Shown piece after piece: positions 48,033 through 56,577 of a stretch of 64,000 nucleotides of DNA (the stretch's first letter is position 1; every line of letters begins with the position of its first letter). The notes below the pieces were generated by a model. The model saw only the letters and a list, made by a program, of their open reading frames with translations. It searched no databases and had not been told where the DNA came from. Where the stretch lies: positions 3,172,001-3,236,000 of the forward strand of contig NZ_CP045496.1 of the NCBI RefSeq assembly GCF_015500075.1, given 5' to 3'. A program made the position numbers and the translations under genes. The stretch is from Mesorhizobium sp. INR15 (GTDB lineage: Bacteria; Pseudomonadota; Alphaproteobacteria; Rhizobiales; Rhizobiaceae).

Positions 48033-48905
48033 CTATTCCGCAGCGTCGGCCAGCTTGTCCTGCGTGCTGGTGTCGAAATCGCTGGCGTCGTGGCGCTCAT
48101 GCAGTTGCATGGAAGGGTCGCCAAAGGCGCGGTTGACCATGCGGCCACGCTTCACGGCCGGACGCTCGTCGATGGCCGCGGCCCAGCGCTGCACGTGCTT
48201 GTAGTCCTGCACCTGCAGGAACTCGCCGGAGTCATTGTACATGCGGCCGAGCGCCAGTCCGCCATACCAGGGCCACACCGCCATATCGGCGATCGTGTAG
48301 TCGCTGCCGCCGAGATATTCGGTCTCGGCCAGCCGGCGGTCCAGCACGTCCATCTGGCGCTTGGTTTCCATGGAAAAGCGGTCGATGGCATATTCGATCT
48401 TGGTTGGCGCATAAGCATAGAAATGGCCGAAGCCGCCGCCGAGATACGGCGCCGAGCCCATCTGCCAGAACAGCCACGACAAGGCTTCCGCCCGCGCCGC
48501 CCGTTCGGTGGGCAGGAATTCGCCGAACTTTTCCGCCAGATAAGTCAGGATCGAACCTGACTCGAAGACGCGCACCGGCTTGGGTTCGCCGCGGTCAAGC
48601 AGGGCAGGGATCTTGGAATTGGGATTGACGCCAACGAAGCCGCTGCCGAACTGGTCGCCATCATTGATCCTGATCAGCCAGGCGTCGTACTCGGCGCCCT
48701 TGTGGCCGCGCGCCAGAAGCTCCTCCAGCATGATCGTCACCTTGACGCCATTCGGCGTCGCCAGCGAATAAAGCTGCAGCGGATGCTTGCCGACCGGCAG
48801 CTCCTTGTCATGCGTCGGGCCGGCGATCGGACGGTTGATGCTGGCAAAGGTGCCACCACTGGGCTTGTTCCAGGTCCAGACTTTTGGCGGGGTATATTCG
48901 GTCAT
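48033..48905 (-). CDS. yghU: Glutathione S-transferase, YghU-like
   Basis: The 290-residue protein has a YghU/Nu-class N-terminal extension (TEYTPPKVWTWNKPSGGTFA), a thioredoxin-fold GST domain (QLYSLATPNGVKVTIMLEEL and NSKIPALLD, VRVFESGSILTYLAEKFG), and the all-helical C-terminal domain with FWQMGSAPYLGGGFGHFYAY and YTIADMAVWPWYGGL. This class reduces disulphides and peroxides using glutathione or glutathionylspermidine rather than conjugating toxins. It is a single gene. Confidence 0.88.
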   Translation of the reverse strand: MTEYTPPKVWTWNKPSGGTFASINRPIAGPTHDKELPVGKHPLQLYSLATPNGVKVTIMLEELLARGHKGAEYDAWLIRINDGDQFGSGFVGVNPNSKIPALLDRGEPKPVRVFESGSILTYLAEKFGEFLPTERAARAEALSWLFWQMGSAPYLGGGFGHFYAYAPTKIEYAIDRFSMETKRQMDVLDRRLAETEYLGGSDYTIADMAVWPWYGGLALGRMYNDSGEFLQVQDYKHVQRWAAAIDERPAVKRGRMVNRAFGDPSMQLHERHDASDFDTSTQDKLADAAE

Positions 48906-49119
48906 TGGGAGGCCTTGTGTTGGCGAGGTTGGAGAGGCGGATTGTGCGTGGGTTCAGATAGGGTGGGGTGCGCGGAAGGAAAGTTCAAGCTGTGTTGAAC
49001 TATTGTCAATATCGGCGCGGATTTCCCTTCTCCCGAAAGGGGAGAAGACTGGCCCCCCTCTTGCGCCTTCGCCGACGCGGCATACCTATAGAAGACAAGC
49101 GATCGCCAGGAATGACAGC

Positions 49120-50025
49120 ATGACCATCAATCCCAATCCGCGCTCCGTCGTTGCCGTGCGCGCCACGGTTCCGGAAGATGCATTTACCGCCGGTGCGCTC
49201 GGCACGCGCCGCGAAGGCAGCGGCGTCGTCATCCGCGACAACGGGCTGGTGCTGACCATCGGCTATCTCATCACCGAGGCGGAGGAAGTGTGGCTGACCA
49301 GCCATGACGGCCGTGTCATTCCCGCCCACGCGCTGGCCTATGACCAGGAGACCGGCTTCGGCCTGGTGCAGGCGCTGGCGCCGCTCGGCCTGCCGGCGGT
49401 GCAGCTTGGCGACGCCGCCATGGCCAAGATCGGCGATGCCGTGGTGCTGACCGATGGCATCGGCCAGTCGGTCGAGGCCAAGATCGTCACCAAGCAGGAA
49501 TTCGCCGGCTATTGGGAATATCTGCTGGAAGAGGCGATCTTCATCGCGCCGGCGCATCCATCCTGGGGCGGCGCGGCGTTATTCGGACCGGACGGCAAGC
49601 TGCTTGGCATCGGTTCGCTGCGCCTGCAAATGAGCCGCAATGGCGAGGTCGCCGACATCAACATGGTGGTGCCGATCAACCTCCTGAAGCCGATCCTCGA
49701 CGATCTCGTCACGCGCGGCAAGGCTGCCAAGCCGCCACGCCCGTGGCTCGGCGCCTTCTCCGCTGAAAGCGATGGCCAGGTGGTGGTGATGAGCGTCACC
49801 GAAGGCGGCCCGGCGGCCAAGGCCGGCCTGCGCCAGGGCGACGTCATTTCCGACATCAGGGATGGCGCCGTCGATGGCCTCGCCGACTTCTACCGCAAGG
49901 TCTGGGAAAGCGGCCCGGCGGGCGCCGAAATTCCGATGCGGGTGGTGCGCGACGGCCGCGAAACCTGGCTGCGCGTCAAATCCGCCGATCGCGGCAGTTT
50001 CCTGCGCAAGCCGCAGCTGCAGTAA
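49120..50025 (+). CDS. HtrA/DegP-like PDZ protein with lost catalytic triad
   Basis: The 301-residue protein has the trypsin-like DegP fold (GSGVVIRDNGLVLTIGYLIT, about residues 33-52) followed by a PDZ domain (about 205-290, with VTEGGPAAKAGLRQGDVISD). The catalytic residues look lost: the usual N-H-V around the His is replaced by Gly-Tyr-Leu, the Asp block reads DQETGFGLVQ instead of D-x-A-V, and Gly-Asn-Ser-Gly-Gly is replaced by PSWGGAALF. There is no signal peptide. It is therefore more likely a pseudoprotease that binds peptides or partners than a protease. The downstream LysR gene is 17 bases away and may be co-transcribed. Confidence 0.8.
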   Translation: MTINPNPRSVVAVRATVPEDAFTAGALGTRREGSGVVIRDNGLVLTIGYLITEAEEVWLTSHDGRVIPAHALAYDQETGFGLVQALAPLGLPAVQLGDAAMAKIGDAVVLTDGIGQSVEAKIVTKQEFAGYWEYLLEEAIFIAPAHPSWGGAALFGPDGKLLGIGSLRLQMSRNGEVADINMVVPINLLKPILDDLVTRGKAAKPPRPWLGAFSAESDGQVVVMSVTEGGPAAKAGLRQGDVISDIRDGAVDGLADFYRKVWESGPAGAEIPMRVVRDGRETWLRVKSADRGSFLRKPQLQ

Positions 50026-50042
50026 GCAGCTTCGGCCGGGCG

Positions 50043-50987
50043 ATGCATCCAAGACTGCTCAAGACATTCCTGGCGGTGGCGCGCTGCCGCAACATCACCC
50101 GCGCCGCCGAGGCGGTCCATCTCGCGCAATCGAGCGTCAGCGACCAGATCCAGGCGCTTGAGGCCGAACTCGGCACGGCGCTGTTCACCCGTTCAAGGTC
50201 GGGCCTCGATCTGACTCCGGCGGGGCAGGCCCTGCGCCCCTACGCCGAGGACATCCTGGCGCTGGCCGACGAGGCGCGCGCCACCGTTCAGGCAACCGTC
50301 GGGCAGGCCGCCGGATCGCTGAGCATCGGCGCGCTGGAGACCATCGCCTCGGCCCGGCTAGCGCCATGGCTGGCGCGTTTCCAAGCGGACCATTCCGGCA
50401 TTTCCACCCGGCTGAAAGTCGCCGGCAGCGGTGCGCTGCTGCGCCTGCTGGAAGACGGCGAGATCGATGCCGTTTTCTGCTTCGACAGTGGCGGCTTTAT
50501 CACCGGCGCCGATGAACGCCTGGCAAGACGCACGCTGGCGGCTGAACCGCTGGTGCTGGTCGCGGCTGCCGGGCAGGGGCAGGCACCGGATGGGCTCGCG
50601 GATCTGGCCGCGATGCGCTTCGTGGCCACCGAGCCCGGCTGCGTCTACCGGCATTTGTTCGACAGCGCATTCACCGAAGCCGGCCTTGCCGCGCCGAAGC
50701 TGGCCGCCGAGGTTGGCAGCATCGGCGCCATCGCTGGCCTGGTGGCGGCTGGCGCCGGCTTTGCGCTTGTCCCGCGCCTTGCCGTGAGCGAGGCGCTCGA
50801 GCGGGGCGAGATCATCGAAATGCCATGGCCCGGGCAGGCCCGCACGGCCGCGCTCACTGTCATCTGGCGGCGCAGGCGCGTGCAGCCGCCAGCCCTGAAA
50901 CTGCTGCTGGCGGCGGCGGCTGACGGGTTCGCGCCGGTCAAACCAGCCGATGCCCGCCTTCGACATGCAGTGTCGTCCCTGTCGTAA
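50043..50987 (+). CDS. LysR-family transcriptional regulator
   Basis: The 314-residue protein has the LysR winged helix-turn-helix (LLKTFLAVARCRNITRAAEA, SSVSDQIQALEAELGTALFT, residues 4-58) and the effector-binding domain starting SLSIGALETIASARLAPWL. The C-terminal part overlaps the convergent SDR gene by 50 bases. It follows the HtrA-like gene in the same direction. The target could be either neighbour; no divergent enzyme gene shares its promoter. Confidence 0.85.
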   Translation: MHPRLLKTFLAVARCRNITRAAEAVHLAQSSVSDQIQALEAELGTALFTRSRSGLDLTPAGQALRPYAEDILALADEARATVQATVGQAAGSLSIGALETIASARLAPWLARFQADHSGISTRLKVAGSGALLRLLEDGEIDAVFCFDSGGFITGADERLARRTLAAEPLVLVAAAGQGQAPDGLADLAAMRFVATEPGCVYRHLFDSAFTEAGLAAPKLAAEVGSIGAIAGLVAAGAGFALVPRLAVSEALERGEIIEMPWPGQARTAALTVIWRRRRVQPPALKLLLAAAADGFAPVKPADARLRHAVSSLS

Positions 50988-51666
50988 AGCCGTTGCGCAT
51001 CAGGAAGCCGATCGCGTCGGCGATATCCTCGGGTTGCCCGACGCGGCCCACTGGCAGCCGCTCGGCCATCTTGCCCAGCGTTTCCGCCTTCTTGTCGCCG
51101 GCGACGTAAGCCCAGATCGACGTATCGACCCAGCCTGGCGAAACCACATTGACGCGGATCGGCGCCAGTTCGACAGCCAGCGCCCGCACCAGCCCTTCCA
51201 GCGCCGCGTTGACCGCGGCGACGACCGACCCGCGCGCCGCCGGGCGGTAGGCGGCGATGCCCGAGGTGAAGGTGATGGAGCCGACGGCGGCAAGCCGGGG
51301 CGCGCCATGCTTGGCCAGCAGCAGCGGCCCGTAGAACTTGCTTTCCACGACCCGTTGCGCAGCCTTCAAGTCTAGCGCCGGCAACAGCTGATAAGCGCCT
51401 TCGATGTCGGCAGCGGTGCTGACGATATGATCGAGCCGGCCGATGCGCTCGAAGAGTGCGGCGACCTCGGTTTCCTCAGTGATGTCGGCAGCGATCGTCT
51501 CCAGCGCGGCTGGGTTGCCCAGCTCTTCGCTGGCACGCCGCAGCCTGTCTTCGCTGCGCCCGGCAATGACGACACTGGCGCCAGCCGCGAGACAGTGCCT
51601 TGCCAGCGCCAGCCCCATTCCGGAGCCGCCGCCGACGATGAGGATTCTTGTGTTCGAGATGTCCAT
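50938..51666 (-). CDS. Short-chain dehydrogenase/reductase (SDR)
   Basis: The 242-residue protein has the NAD(P)-binding motif ILIVGGGSGMGLALARHCLA (Gly-x-x-x-Gly-x-Gly), HIVSTAADIEG at the position of the family NNAG block, GSITFTSGIAAYRPAARGSV with the Ser, and VRVNVVSPGWVDTSI at the end of the fold. In place of the Tyr-x-x-x-Lys motif I read YRPAARGSVVAAVNAAL, so the catalytic Lys is not evident, which is unusual and may reduce activity. The gene's 3' end overlaps lysR. The substrate is unknown. Confidence 0.78.
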   Translation of the reverse strand: MDISNTRILIVGGGSGMGLALARHCLAAGASVVIAGRSEDRLRRASEELGNPAALETIAADITEETEVAALFERIGRLDHIVSTAADIEGAYQLLPALDLKAAQRVVESKFYGPLLLAKHGAPRLAAVGSITFTSGIAAYRPAARGSVVAAVNAALEGLVRALAVELAPIRVNVVSPGWVDTSIWAYVAGDKKAETLGKMAERLPVGRVGQPEDIADAIGFLMRNGFTTGTTLHVEGGHRLV

Positions 51667-51868
51667 ATCCGCTCTGCCTTTCGATGGAGGATCGATGGCT
51701 GTCCTTCGCAGCCCGGCGCGGCGCGCGGAAACGGAAGATACCGATGGTGCTATCGGAAACGCCGATGGAGCCGGATGGTCATTCCGCACGGAAGATCAAT
51801 CCGATTGATTTAAGAAAAACGCTTAGAAGTTTGAAATTACTGAAAGTAATGAAGAGCTTGAGCGAGCC

Positions 51869-52822
51869 CTAGATCGTTTGTGTGGGCCCAATGTCGGATG
51901 ATCGTAGAAAGTCTAGCACATACCGTGCCTCAATCTTTTCGGTTGCAAACTTATATGATTTGTATTCAGTAATTTTCGCCTTGTATATTCTCGGGACCAC
52001 GATGTTGCCATCGCTTCCAAATTCGTTTGATAGACGGCCTCTGTAGTCGGCTCCGTTCGATACTACAAAATGAAAAACTCTGGTTACTGTATCGATTCCC
52101 ACCAAGGTGCCGTGAACATCTAGATGGCGCTCTCTGACATCAGAAGCGGCATCGATAATTTTAGCTATGTCTTGAAGGCGCTCTTGTTCGACAACCTGAC
52201 CCTTTAGCTTGCCATCGGACCTCTGCCACTTAACGTCAGTCGCAAAGCCGCTCTCTGCATTCGTAGAGGACCAGTCATAAACTCTCTTTACGACCGCATT
52301 CCCCATAGATTGAGCGATATCTCGAACGTCATCTGTGCTGGAAACATCTAGCACTTGGTACAACGCATCAATCGGGGCATCGAGCTTCCCCATCGAGAGG
52401 ATGTCTCGCTCGCCTTTGGCCAAAAGTACGACGCCTAGAGAGCCGCTGAAGCTGTAGCCGAAATCCAGCTGGCTCTCTTCAATAGCCTCTAGTCCTAGCC
52501 TAGCTCGTTCCTTCTTACCCGATTTGAATACGTCGTAAATCTGGCTGAAAAGACCTTGATATGTGAGTAGCGATTTAGCTACAGCCGCTAGAGCATACCC
52601 ATCGCTGAAGCGCGGGATTAGACGATAGCGACAGACTTCCACGCCATTCATCGCGGCCGTACGCATAAGGTCGTGACGGATTTTTTCAGCCATTCTTTTG
52701 GCTGACGTCAGGTTTATTTGGAGCGAGAAATTCCCTGGGTCACGTGCAAACTCTCCTTCAAGCCTGGCGACTGAAGAGAATGCTTGACGGGCTCTATCGG
52801 CAACGTATGAGTAATCCGACAT
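51869..52822 (-). CDS. Hypothetical protein, partner of a nucleotidyltransferase-fold gene
   Basis: The 317-residue protein (MSDYSYVADRARQAFSSVAR...) is soluble and mostly helical in the first 120 residues, then mixed alpha/beta (VVLLAKGERDILSMGKLDAP, HLDVHGTLVGIDTVTRVFHF, GRLSNEFGSDGNIVVPRIYK). I do not recognise any family. Its start overlaps the upstream nucleotidyltransferase-fold gene by 29 bases, so they form a two-gene operon. The DNA is much AT-richer than the flanks (many AAT, TTT and AAA codons), which points to horizontal transfer. Toxin/antitoxin or phage defence is a hypothesis only. Confidence 0.65.
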   Translation of the reverse strand: MSDYSYVADRARQAFSSVARLEGEFARDPGNFSLQINLTSAKRMAEKIRHDLMRTAAMNGVEVCRYRLIPRFSDGYALAAVAKSLLTYQGLFSQIYDVFKSGKKERARLGLEAIEESQLDFGYSFSGSLGVVLLAKGERDILSMGKLDAPIDALYQVLDVSSTDDVRDIAQSMGNAVVKRVYDWSSTNAESGFATDVKWQRSDGKLKGQVVEQERLQDIAKIIDAASDVRERHLDVHGTLVGIDTVTRVFHFVVSNGADYRGRLSNEFGSDGNIVVPRIYKAKITEYKSYKFATEKIEARYVLDFLRSSDIGPTQTI

Positions 52823-53312
52823 CGGTCTCTCTCAACGGTAGAACCGCATATCCTTTGAGCCACTCTTCGCTATTTTCTTTCCCATAGAGCCTAGCGGTTT
52901 CACAGGCCATGTCGTGCTCTGTTCCGAAGTCCGGATGATCGCGCGGCAATGCGAAATACACGAAGCTCGATAACCCGTCAGCATAGTCCCCTGAAGTCGC
53001 CTTGTCAATGAAATCCACCATGTCCTTCGTAAGATATGGTGTAAATTCATGGCAAATTACTACAGTAACATCTAAATCATCCGGATCTTTTTTCTTTGTA
53101 AGAAAACTACCGTCGACCAAGAATTCACAGCATATTCCTGCCACCAAAAAATCTTGTACCATCTGTTCTAATTTTTGGTACAGGTCAGTGCGCTTTGGAT
53201 TGTCTCCGAATGGGTCTACGGCTATTTCTTTTAAGCGACCGATAGTCAGAAAATGCCGCCCAGGCGGTAGCAGGGGTTCAAAATCCTGCTTTCGAAATAA
53301 GCCCATCCCCAT
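52794..53312 (-). CDS. Nucleotidyltransferase-fold protein (DUF6932-like)
   Basis: The 172-residue protein has the pol-beta-type nucleotidyltransferase signature: EFLVDGSFLTKKKDPDDLDV, that is Gly-Ser, nine residues, then Asp-Leu-Asp. The Gly-Ser and the two metal-binding Asp residues are intact. The N-terminal LLPPGRHFLTIGRLKEIAV is typical of the DUF6932 group. The ATG at 53312 follows GGGAGAGG. It is translationally linked to the 317-residue partner and lies in an AT-rich insert. The family is often found beside toxin-antitoxin and defence genes; the product made, if any, is unknown. It lacks the size of a CBASS cyclase. Confidence 0.7.
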   Translation of the reverse strand: MGMGLFRKQDFEPLLPPGRHFLTIGRLKEIAVDPFGDNPKRTDLYQKLEQMVQDFLVAGICCEFLVDGSFLTKKKDPDDLDVTVVICHEFTPYLTKDMVDFIDKATSGDYADGLSSFVYFALPRDHPDFGTEHDMACETARLYGKENSEEWLKGYAVLPLRETDVGLLIRCR

Positions 53313-53439
53313 CAGCGTCCCTCTCCCCAGCGTCGATTGTCGCAGGAAAAAGTTAACGCGCCAAGGTGGTATGCAAAGTATAGTATGCTGGCCGAAATAC
53401 CTATATGCGTATCGGAACAGCATAGCGGAGGTGAAGACT

Positions 53440-53682
53440 TTGCCCGAAGTCAGTGAATGGTGGCTACATGTGACAGACTATGGTCCGGAGGTCGGGCAGC
53501 CAGATCCAGACGCCTATTCTGCAGGCAATGCTAGGCGGTTTGACACGCTTGGCGAAGCTATAGACGCAACTGCAGATGTCCCGCCTGGAAAGTACCCTTG
53601 GGTTTCCGACGGGGATATTTTTTATGATCCAAATCAGATCAAGCCGTTGCGGAAGCTACGCTACCGACCCGGAGACGAATGA
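53440..53682 (+). CDS. Hypothetical small protein in the AT-rich insert
   Basis: The 80-residue protein starts at a TTG with GGAGGTG six bases upstream (a GTG three codons earlier is possible) and reads MPEVSEWWLHVTDYGPEVGQ, ending LRKLRYRPGDE. It is small, acidic in the middle and mostly beta in character. It is divergent from the nucleotidyltransferase-fold gene by 127 bases. I do not recognise the family. It could be a regulator or immunity partner of the insert or simply a passenger. Confidence 0.5.
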   Translation: MPEVSEWWLHVTDYGPEVGQPDPDAYSAGNARRFDTLGEAIDATADVPPGKYPWVSDGDIFYDPNQIKPLRKLRYRPGDE

Positions 53683-53793
53683 TTCCGATCGGGCCTGAAA
53701 AGGCAGTAAACGCCCTGCGGATATGATTTTCATGCTGCGCGCCTCAAGCGCATTACGACATGGGCTAGGGTGTTGCCTGAGTGCTGTACACCC

Positions 53794-54693
53794 CTACTTC
53801 TCGCCGCCGGCGAAGATCGCTGTCACCCAGTCGATGAACACCCGCACGCGCGGCGCCAGTTGCCGGTTTTGCGGGTAGAGCGCCGAGAGCGGCGTCGGTG
53901 CCGGCGGATAACCCTTAAGCACCTCGACCAGCGTGCCGCGCGCCAGATCCTGTTCGAAGCGGTAGCGCGGCGCCTGCGCCAGGCCGAAGCCGAGGCGGGC
54001 GAGTTCGGCCATGGTGTCGGAGCCGTTGACGATGACGCGGCTGGGCAGCGTCACGTGTTGCAGCTTGCCGGCGACGGTGAATTCCAACGGCAGGACATCG
54101 CCGGTGCGCGACGACTGGAAGCCGACCATCAGATGGCCGCCGAGGTCACCAGGGTTTTCCGGCATGCCGTGCCGGTCGAGATAGGCCGGGCTGGCGCAGG
54201 TGATTTCGCGCAGCGTCGCCACCCGGCGCACGATCATGCCGCTGTCGCTCTGCTCACCCGAACGCAGCACGCAGTCGACGCCCTCGCGCACGAGATCGAC
54301 CAGCCGGTCGCCGTCGCCGATATGCAGGTCGATGCGGGGATAGCGGTCGAGGAATTCGGCCAGCCTCGGCAAGAGGAAATGCCGGGCCATGAAACCATGC
54401 ACGTCGATGCGCAACAGGCCTTGCGGCTGCGATGCCTGGAAACCGGCCTCCGCATCTTCGACATCGGCCAGGATTGCCAGGCAGCGCTGGTAATAGGCGC
54501 GGCCATCGAGCGTCGGGGTGACGTGGCGTGTCGTGCGCTCCAGCAGCCGCACGCCGAGCCGCGCCTCCAGCGCCTTGATCGCCTCGGTCGCGGTCGAGCG
54601 CGACAGGCCGAGATCGGTGGCCGCCAATGTGAAGCTGCCGCGCTCGATGACGCGGGTGAGAAGACGCATGCGGTCGAACATGTCCATCGCCAT
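53794..54693 (-). CDS. LysR-family transcriptional regulator
   Basis: The 299-residue protein has the LysR helix-turn-helix (MFDRMRLLTRVIERGSFTLA, SRSTATEAIKALEARLGVRL) and an effector domain (LLRIDVHGFMARHFLLPRLA, IDLHIGDGDRLVDLVREGVD, LREITCASPAYLDRHGMPEN). It is divergent from the SDR gene at 54783 with 89 bases between, the typical arrangement for a LysR regulator and its target. Confidence 0.88.
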   Translation of the reverse strand: MAMDMFDRMRLLTRVIERGSFTLAATDLGLSRSTATEAIKALEARLGVRLLERTTRHVTPTLDGRAYYQRCLAILADVEDAEAGFQASQPQGLLRIDVHGFMARHFLLPRLAEFLDRYPRIDLHIGDGDRLVDLVREGVDCVLRSGEQSDSGMIVRRVATLREITCASPAYLDRHGMPENPGDLGGHLMVGFQSSRTGDVLPLEFTVAGKLQHVTLPSRVIVNGSDTMAELARLGFGLAQAPRYRFEQDLARGTLVEVLKGYPPAPTPLSALYPQNRQLAPRVRVFIDWVTAIFAGGEK

Positions 54694-54782
54694 TGTTCGC
54701 CATATCCGAATGGTCTTGGCAAGACTGAAGCGATTATCCCGCCGGATTTATCACCTATCTTCAGTCCACAAGGATTGGAGAC

Positions 54783-55529
54783 ATGGAAATGACCACACAG
54801 AATGGAAGAGCGGCAATCGTCACCGGCGCCTCGAAAGGCATCGGCGCGGAAATCGCCAGACGGCTGGCGCGCGATGGTTTCGCTGTCGCGGTCAACTATG
54901 CCAGCGGCGCGGATGCCGCGCGCGATGTTGTTGCTGATATCGAGGCGGCGGGCGGCCGCGCCATTGCCGTGCAGGCCGATGTCGGCGATCCCAGGGGCGT
55001 GGCTCGGCTGTTCGATGCCGCTGAGCAGGCCTTTGGCGGGCTCGACGTGCTGGTCAACAATGCCGGCATCATGAAACTCTCGCCGCTCGCCAAAACCGAC
55101 GATGCGGCGTTCGACCAGCAGGTCGCGGTCAATCTCGGCGGCGTGTTTCGCGGCATGCGCGAGGGCGCCAACAGGCTGCGCGACGGCGGCCGCATCATCA
55201 GCTTCTCGTCCAGCGTGGTCGGGCAGTACCAGCCAACTTATGGCGTCTATGCGGCCACCAAGGCCGGTGTGGAGGCTATGACGCATGTGCTGGCCAAGGA
55301 ACTCGGGCCGCGCGGAATCACCGTCAATGTCGTGGCGCCGGGGCCGGTGGCGACGGACCTGTTCCTTGGCGGCAAGTCCGATGAGCTGGTGGCGACCATC
55401 ACCAGGCTCATTCCGCTCGGAAGGCTCGGCCAGCCCGATGACATTTCCGGCGTCGTCTCGTTTCTCGCCGGACCGGACGGCGGCTGGATCAACGGCCAGG
55501 TGCTGCGCGCCAATGGCGGCGTCATCTGA
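54783..55529 (+). CDS. Short-chain dehydrogenase/reductase (SDR)
   Basis: The 248-residue protein has a complete classical SDR set: AAIVTGASKGIGAEIARRLA (NADP-type Gly-x-x-x-Gly-x-Gly), VLVNNAGIMKLS, the Ser in ISFSSSVVGQYQPT, the Tyr-x-x-x-Lys in YGVYAATKAGVEAM and a C-terminal GGWINGQVLRANGG. It would reduce a carbonyl or oxidise an alcohol; quinone or xenobiotic substrates are common for LysR-linked members. A tautomerase-like gene follows in the same direction. Confidence 0.88.
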   Translation: MEMTTQNGRAAIVTGASKGIGAEIARRLARDGFAVAVNYASGADAARDVVADIEAAGGRAIAVQADVGDPRGVARLFDAAEQAFGGLDVLVNNAGIMKLSPLAKTDDAAFDQQVAVNLGGVFRGMREGANRLRDGGRIISFSSSVVGQYQPTYGVYAATKAGVEAMTHVLAKELGPRGITVNVVAPGPVATDLFLGGKSDELVATITRLIPLGRLGQPDDISGVVSFLAGPDGGWINGQVLRANGGVI

Positions 55530-55566
55530 TCTATCTAAACCTCTGATAATAAACAGGAAAACCACC

Positions 55567-55776
55567 ATGCCTTTTGCAAATTACAAGGTGCCGCAAGGCG
55601 CGCTTTCGGCCGGACAGAAGGAAGACCTCGTGCACAAGACCACCGCGCTGTTTGTCGACATGTTCGGCGAGGGCGTGCGTCCTTACACGATGGTGCTGGT
55701 CGAGGAGGTCGTCGACGGCGGTTATGGCCGTGCCGACGTGGTGTTCACCATCCCCGAGGAGAAGCGAGCTTCCTGA
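55567..55776 (+). CDS. Tautomerase-family small protein (4-oxalocrotonate tautomerase-like)
   Basis: The 69-residue protein starts MPFANYKVPQGALSAGQKED. It has Pro directly after the Met, the catalytic Pro1 of the tautomerase superfamily, and the alternating beta-alpha pattern expected for the fold (VRPYTMVLVEEVVDGGYGRA). Members tautomerise keto-enol groups or dehalogenate. It is 37 bases after the SDR gene and probably shares its transcript. Confidence 0.8.
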   Translation: MPFANYKVPQGALSAGQKEDLVHKTTALFVDMFGEGVRPYTMVLVEEVVDGGYGRADVVFTIPEEKRAS

Positions 55777-55910
55777 CAGGGGCCGTCAGCATGGCGGGCA
55801 TTCGCCCTCCCGCCAGGTTGCCGGGCGTTGTGCGATTGGCTAATCCGGAGGTGTCATCAGCACCGGAGCCAAGACATGATCGACGCCGCCGCAACGGGGA
55901 AAACCAGCTA

Positions 55911-56519
55911 ATGGCGCCGATCCAGGTCGATCCGAACAAGGTGCGCGAATTCAAGGACGCGGCGAGCTTCTACGCCTGGCTCGGCAAGCATCACGACACC
56001 GAAGAAGAAGTCTGGATCAAGATCCACAAGGTAGGGTCGGGGCTCCAGTCGATCACGGCCAAGGAAGCGATCGACGTGGTGCTGTGCTGGGGCTGGATCG
56101 ACGCCGTGCGCAAGGGCCTCGACGACAAGAGTTTCCTGCAGCGCTATTCCAGGCGCGGCAAGAAAAGCATCTGGAGCAAGATCAACATCGACAATGTGGC
56201 GCGGCTGGTCAAAGAGGGCCGGATGACCGGGCACGGGCTCACCCATGTCGAGGCGGCCAAGGCCGACGGGCGCTGGGACCGCGCCTATGGCAGCGGCAAG
56301 GACATGAAGATCCCCGACGATCTGCAGGCGGCGATCGATGCCGTGCCGGAGGCCAAGGCGATGCTGGCCAGGCTCAGCGCACAGAACCGTTTTTCGCTGG
56401 CCTTCCGCATTCACAATTTGAAGACCGAGGCCGGGCGCAAGAAGAAGATCGAGGCCTTTGTCGAGATGCTGAAGCGTGGCGAGACGATCTATCCGCAAGG
56501 CAAGAAATCAGCCGACTGA
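55911..56519 (+). CDS. YdeI/OmpD-associated family protein
   Basis: The 202-residue protein has the YdeI-type core: FYAWLGKHHDTEEEVWIKIH, AIDVVLCWGWIDAVRKGLDD, SFLQRYSRRGKKSIWSKINI and RFSLAFRIHNLKTEAGRKKK. The family is small, soluble and widespread; it has been linked to cationic-peptide tolerance in enterobacteria, but no biochemical activity is established. The ATG at 55911 is within a longer open frame; the upstream part lacks family similarity. Confidence 0.82.
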   Translation: MAPIQVDPNKVREFKDAASFYAWLGKHHDTEEEVWIKIHKVGSGLQSITAKEAIDVVLCWGWIDAVRKGLDDKSFLQRYSRRGKKSIWSKINIDNVARLVKEGRMTGHGLTHVEAAKADGRWDRAYGSGKDMKIPDDLQAAIDAVPEAKAMLARLSAQNRFSLAFRIHNLKTEAGRKKKIEAFVEMLKRGETIYPQGKKSAD

Positions 56520-56577
56520 ACTGATTCAACAAGGCGCGCTAACGCCTTGTGCGTGCAGTGGATTGTCTGGCCGCGGG

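Noticed and set aside
52794..53312. CBASS cyclase (CD-NTase) reading of the nucleotidyltransferase-fold gene
   Set aside because: The active-site pattern fits the superfamily, but the protein is too short and lacks the helical CD-NTase core; no effector or ubiquitin-like partner lies beside it.
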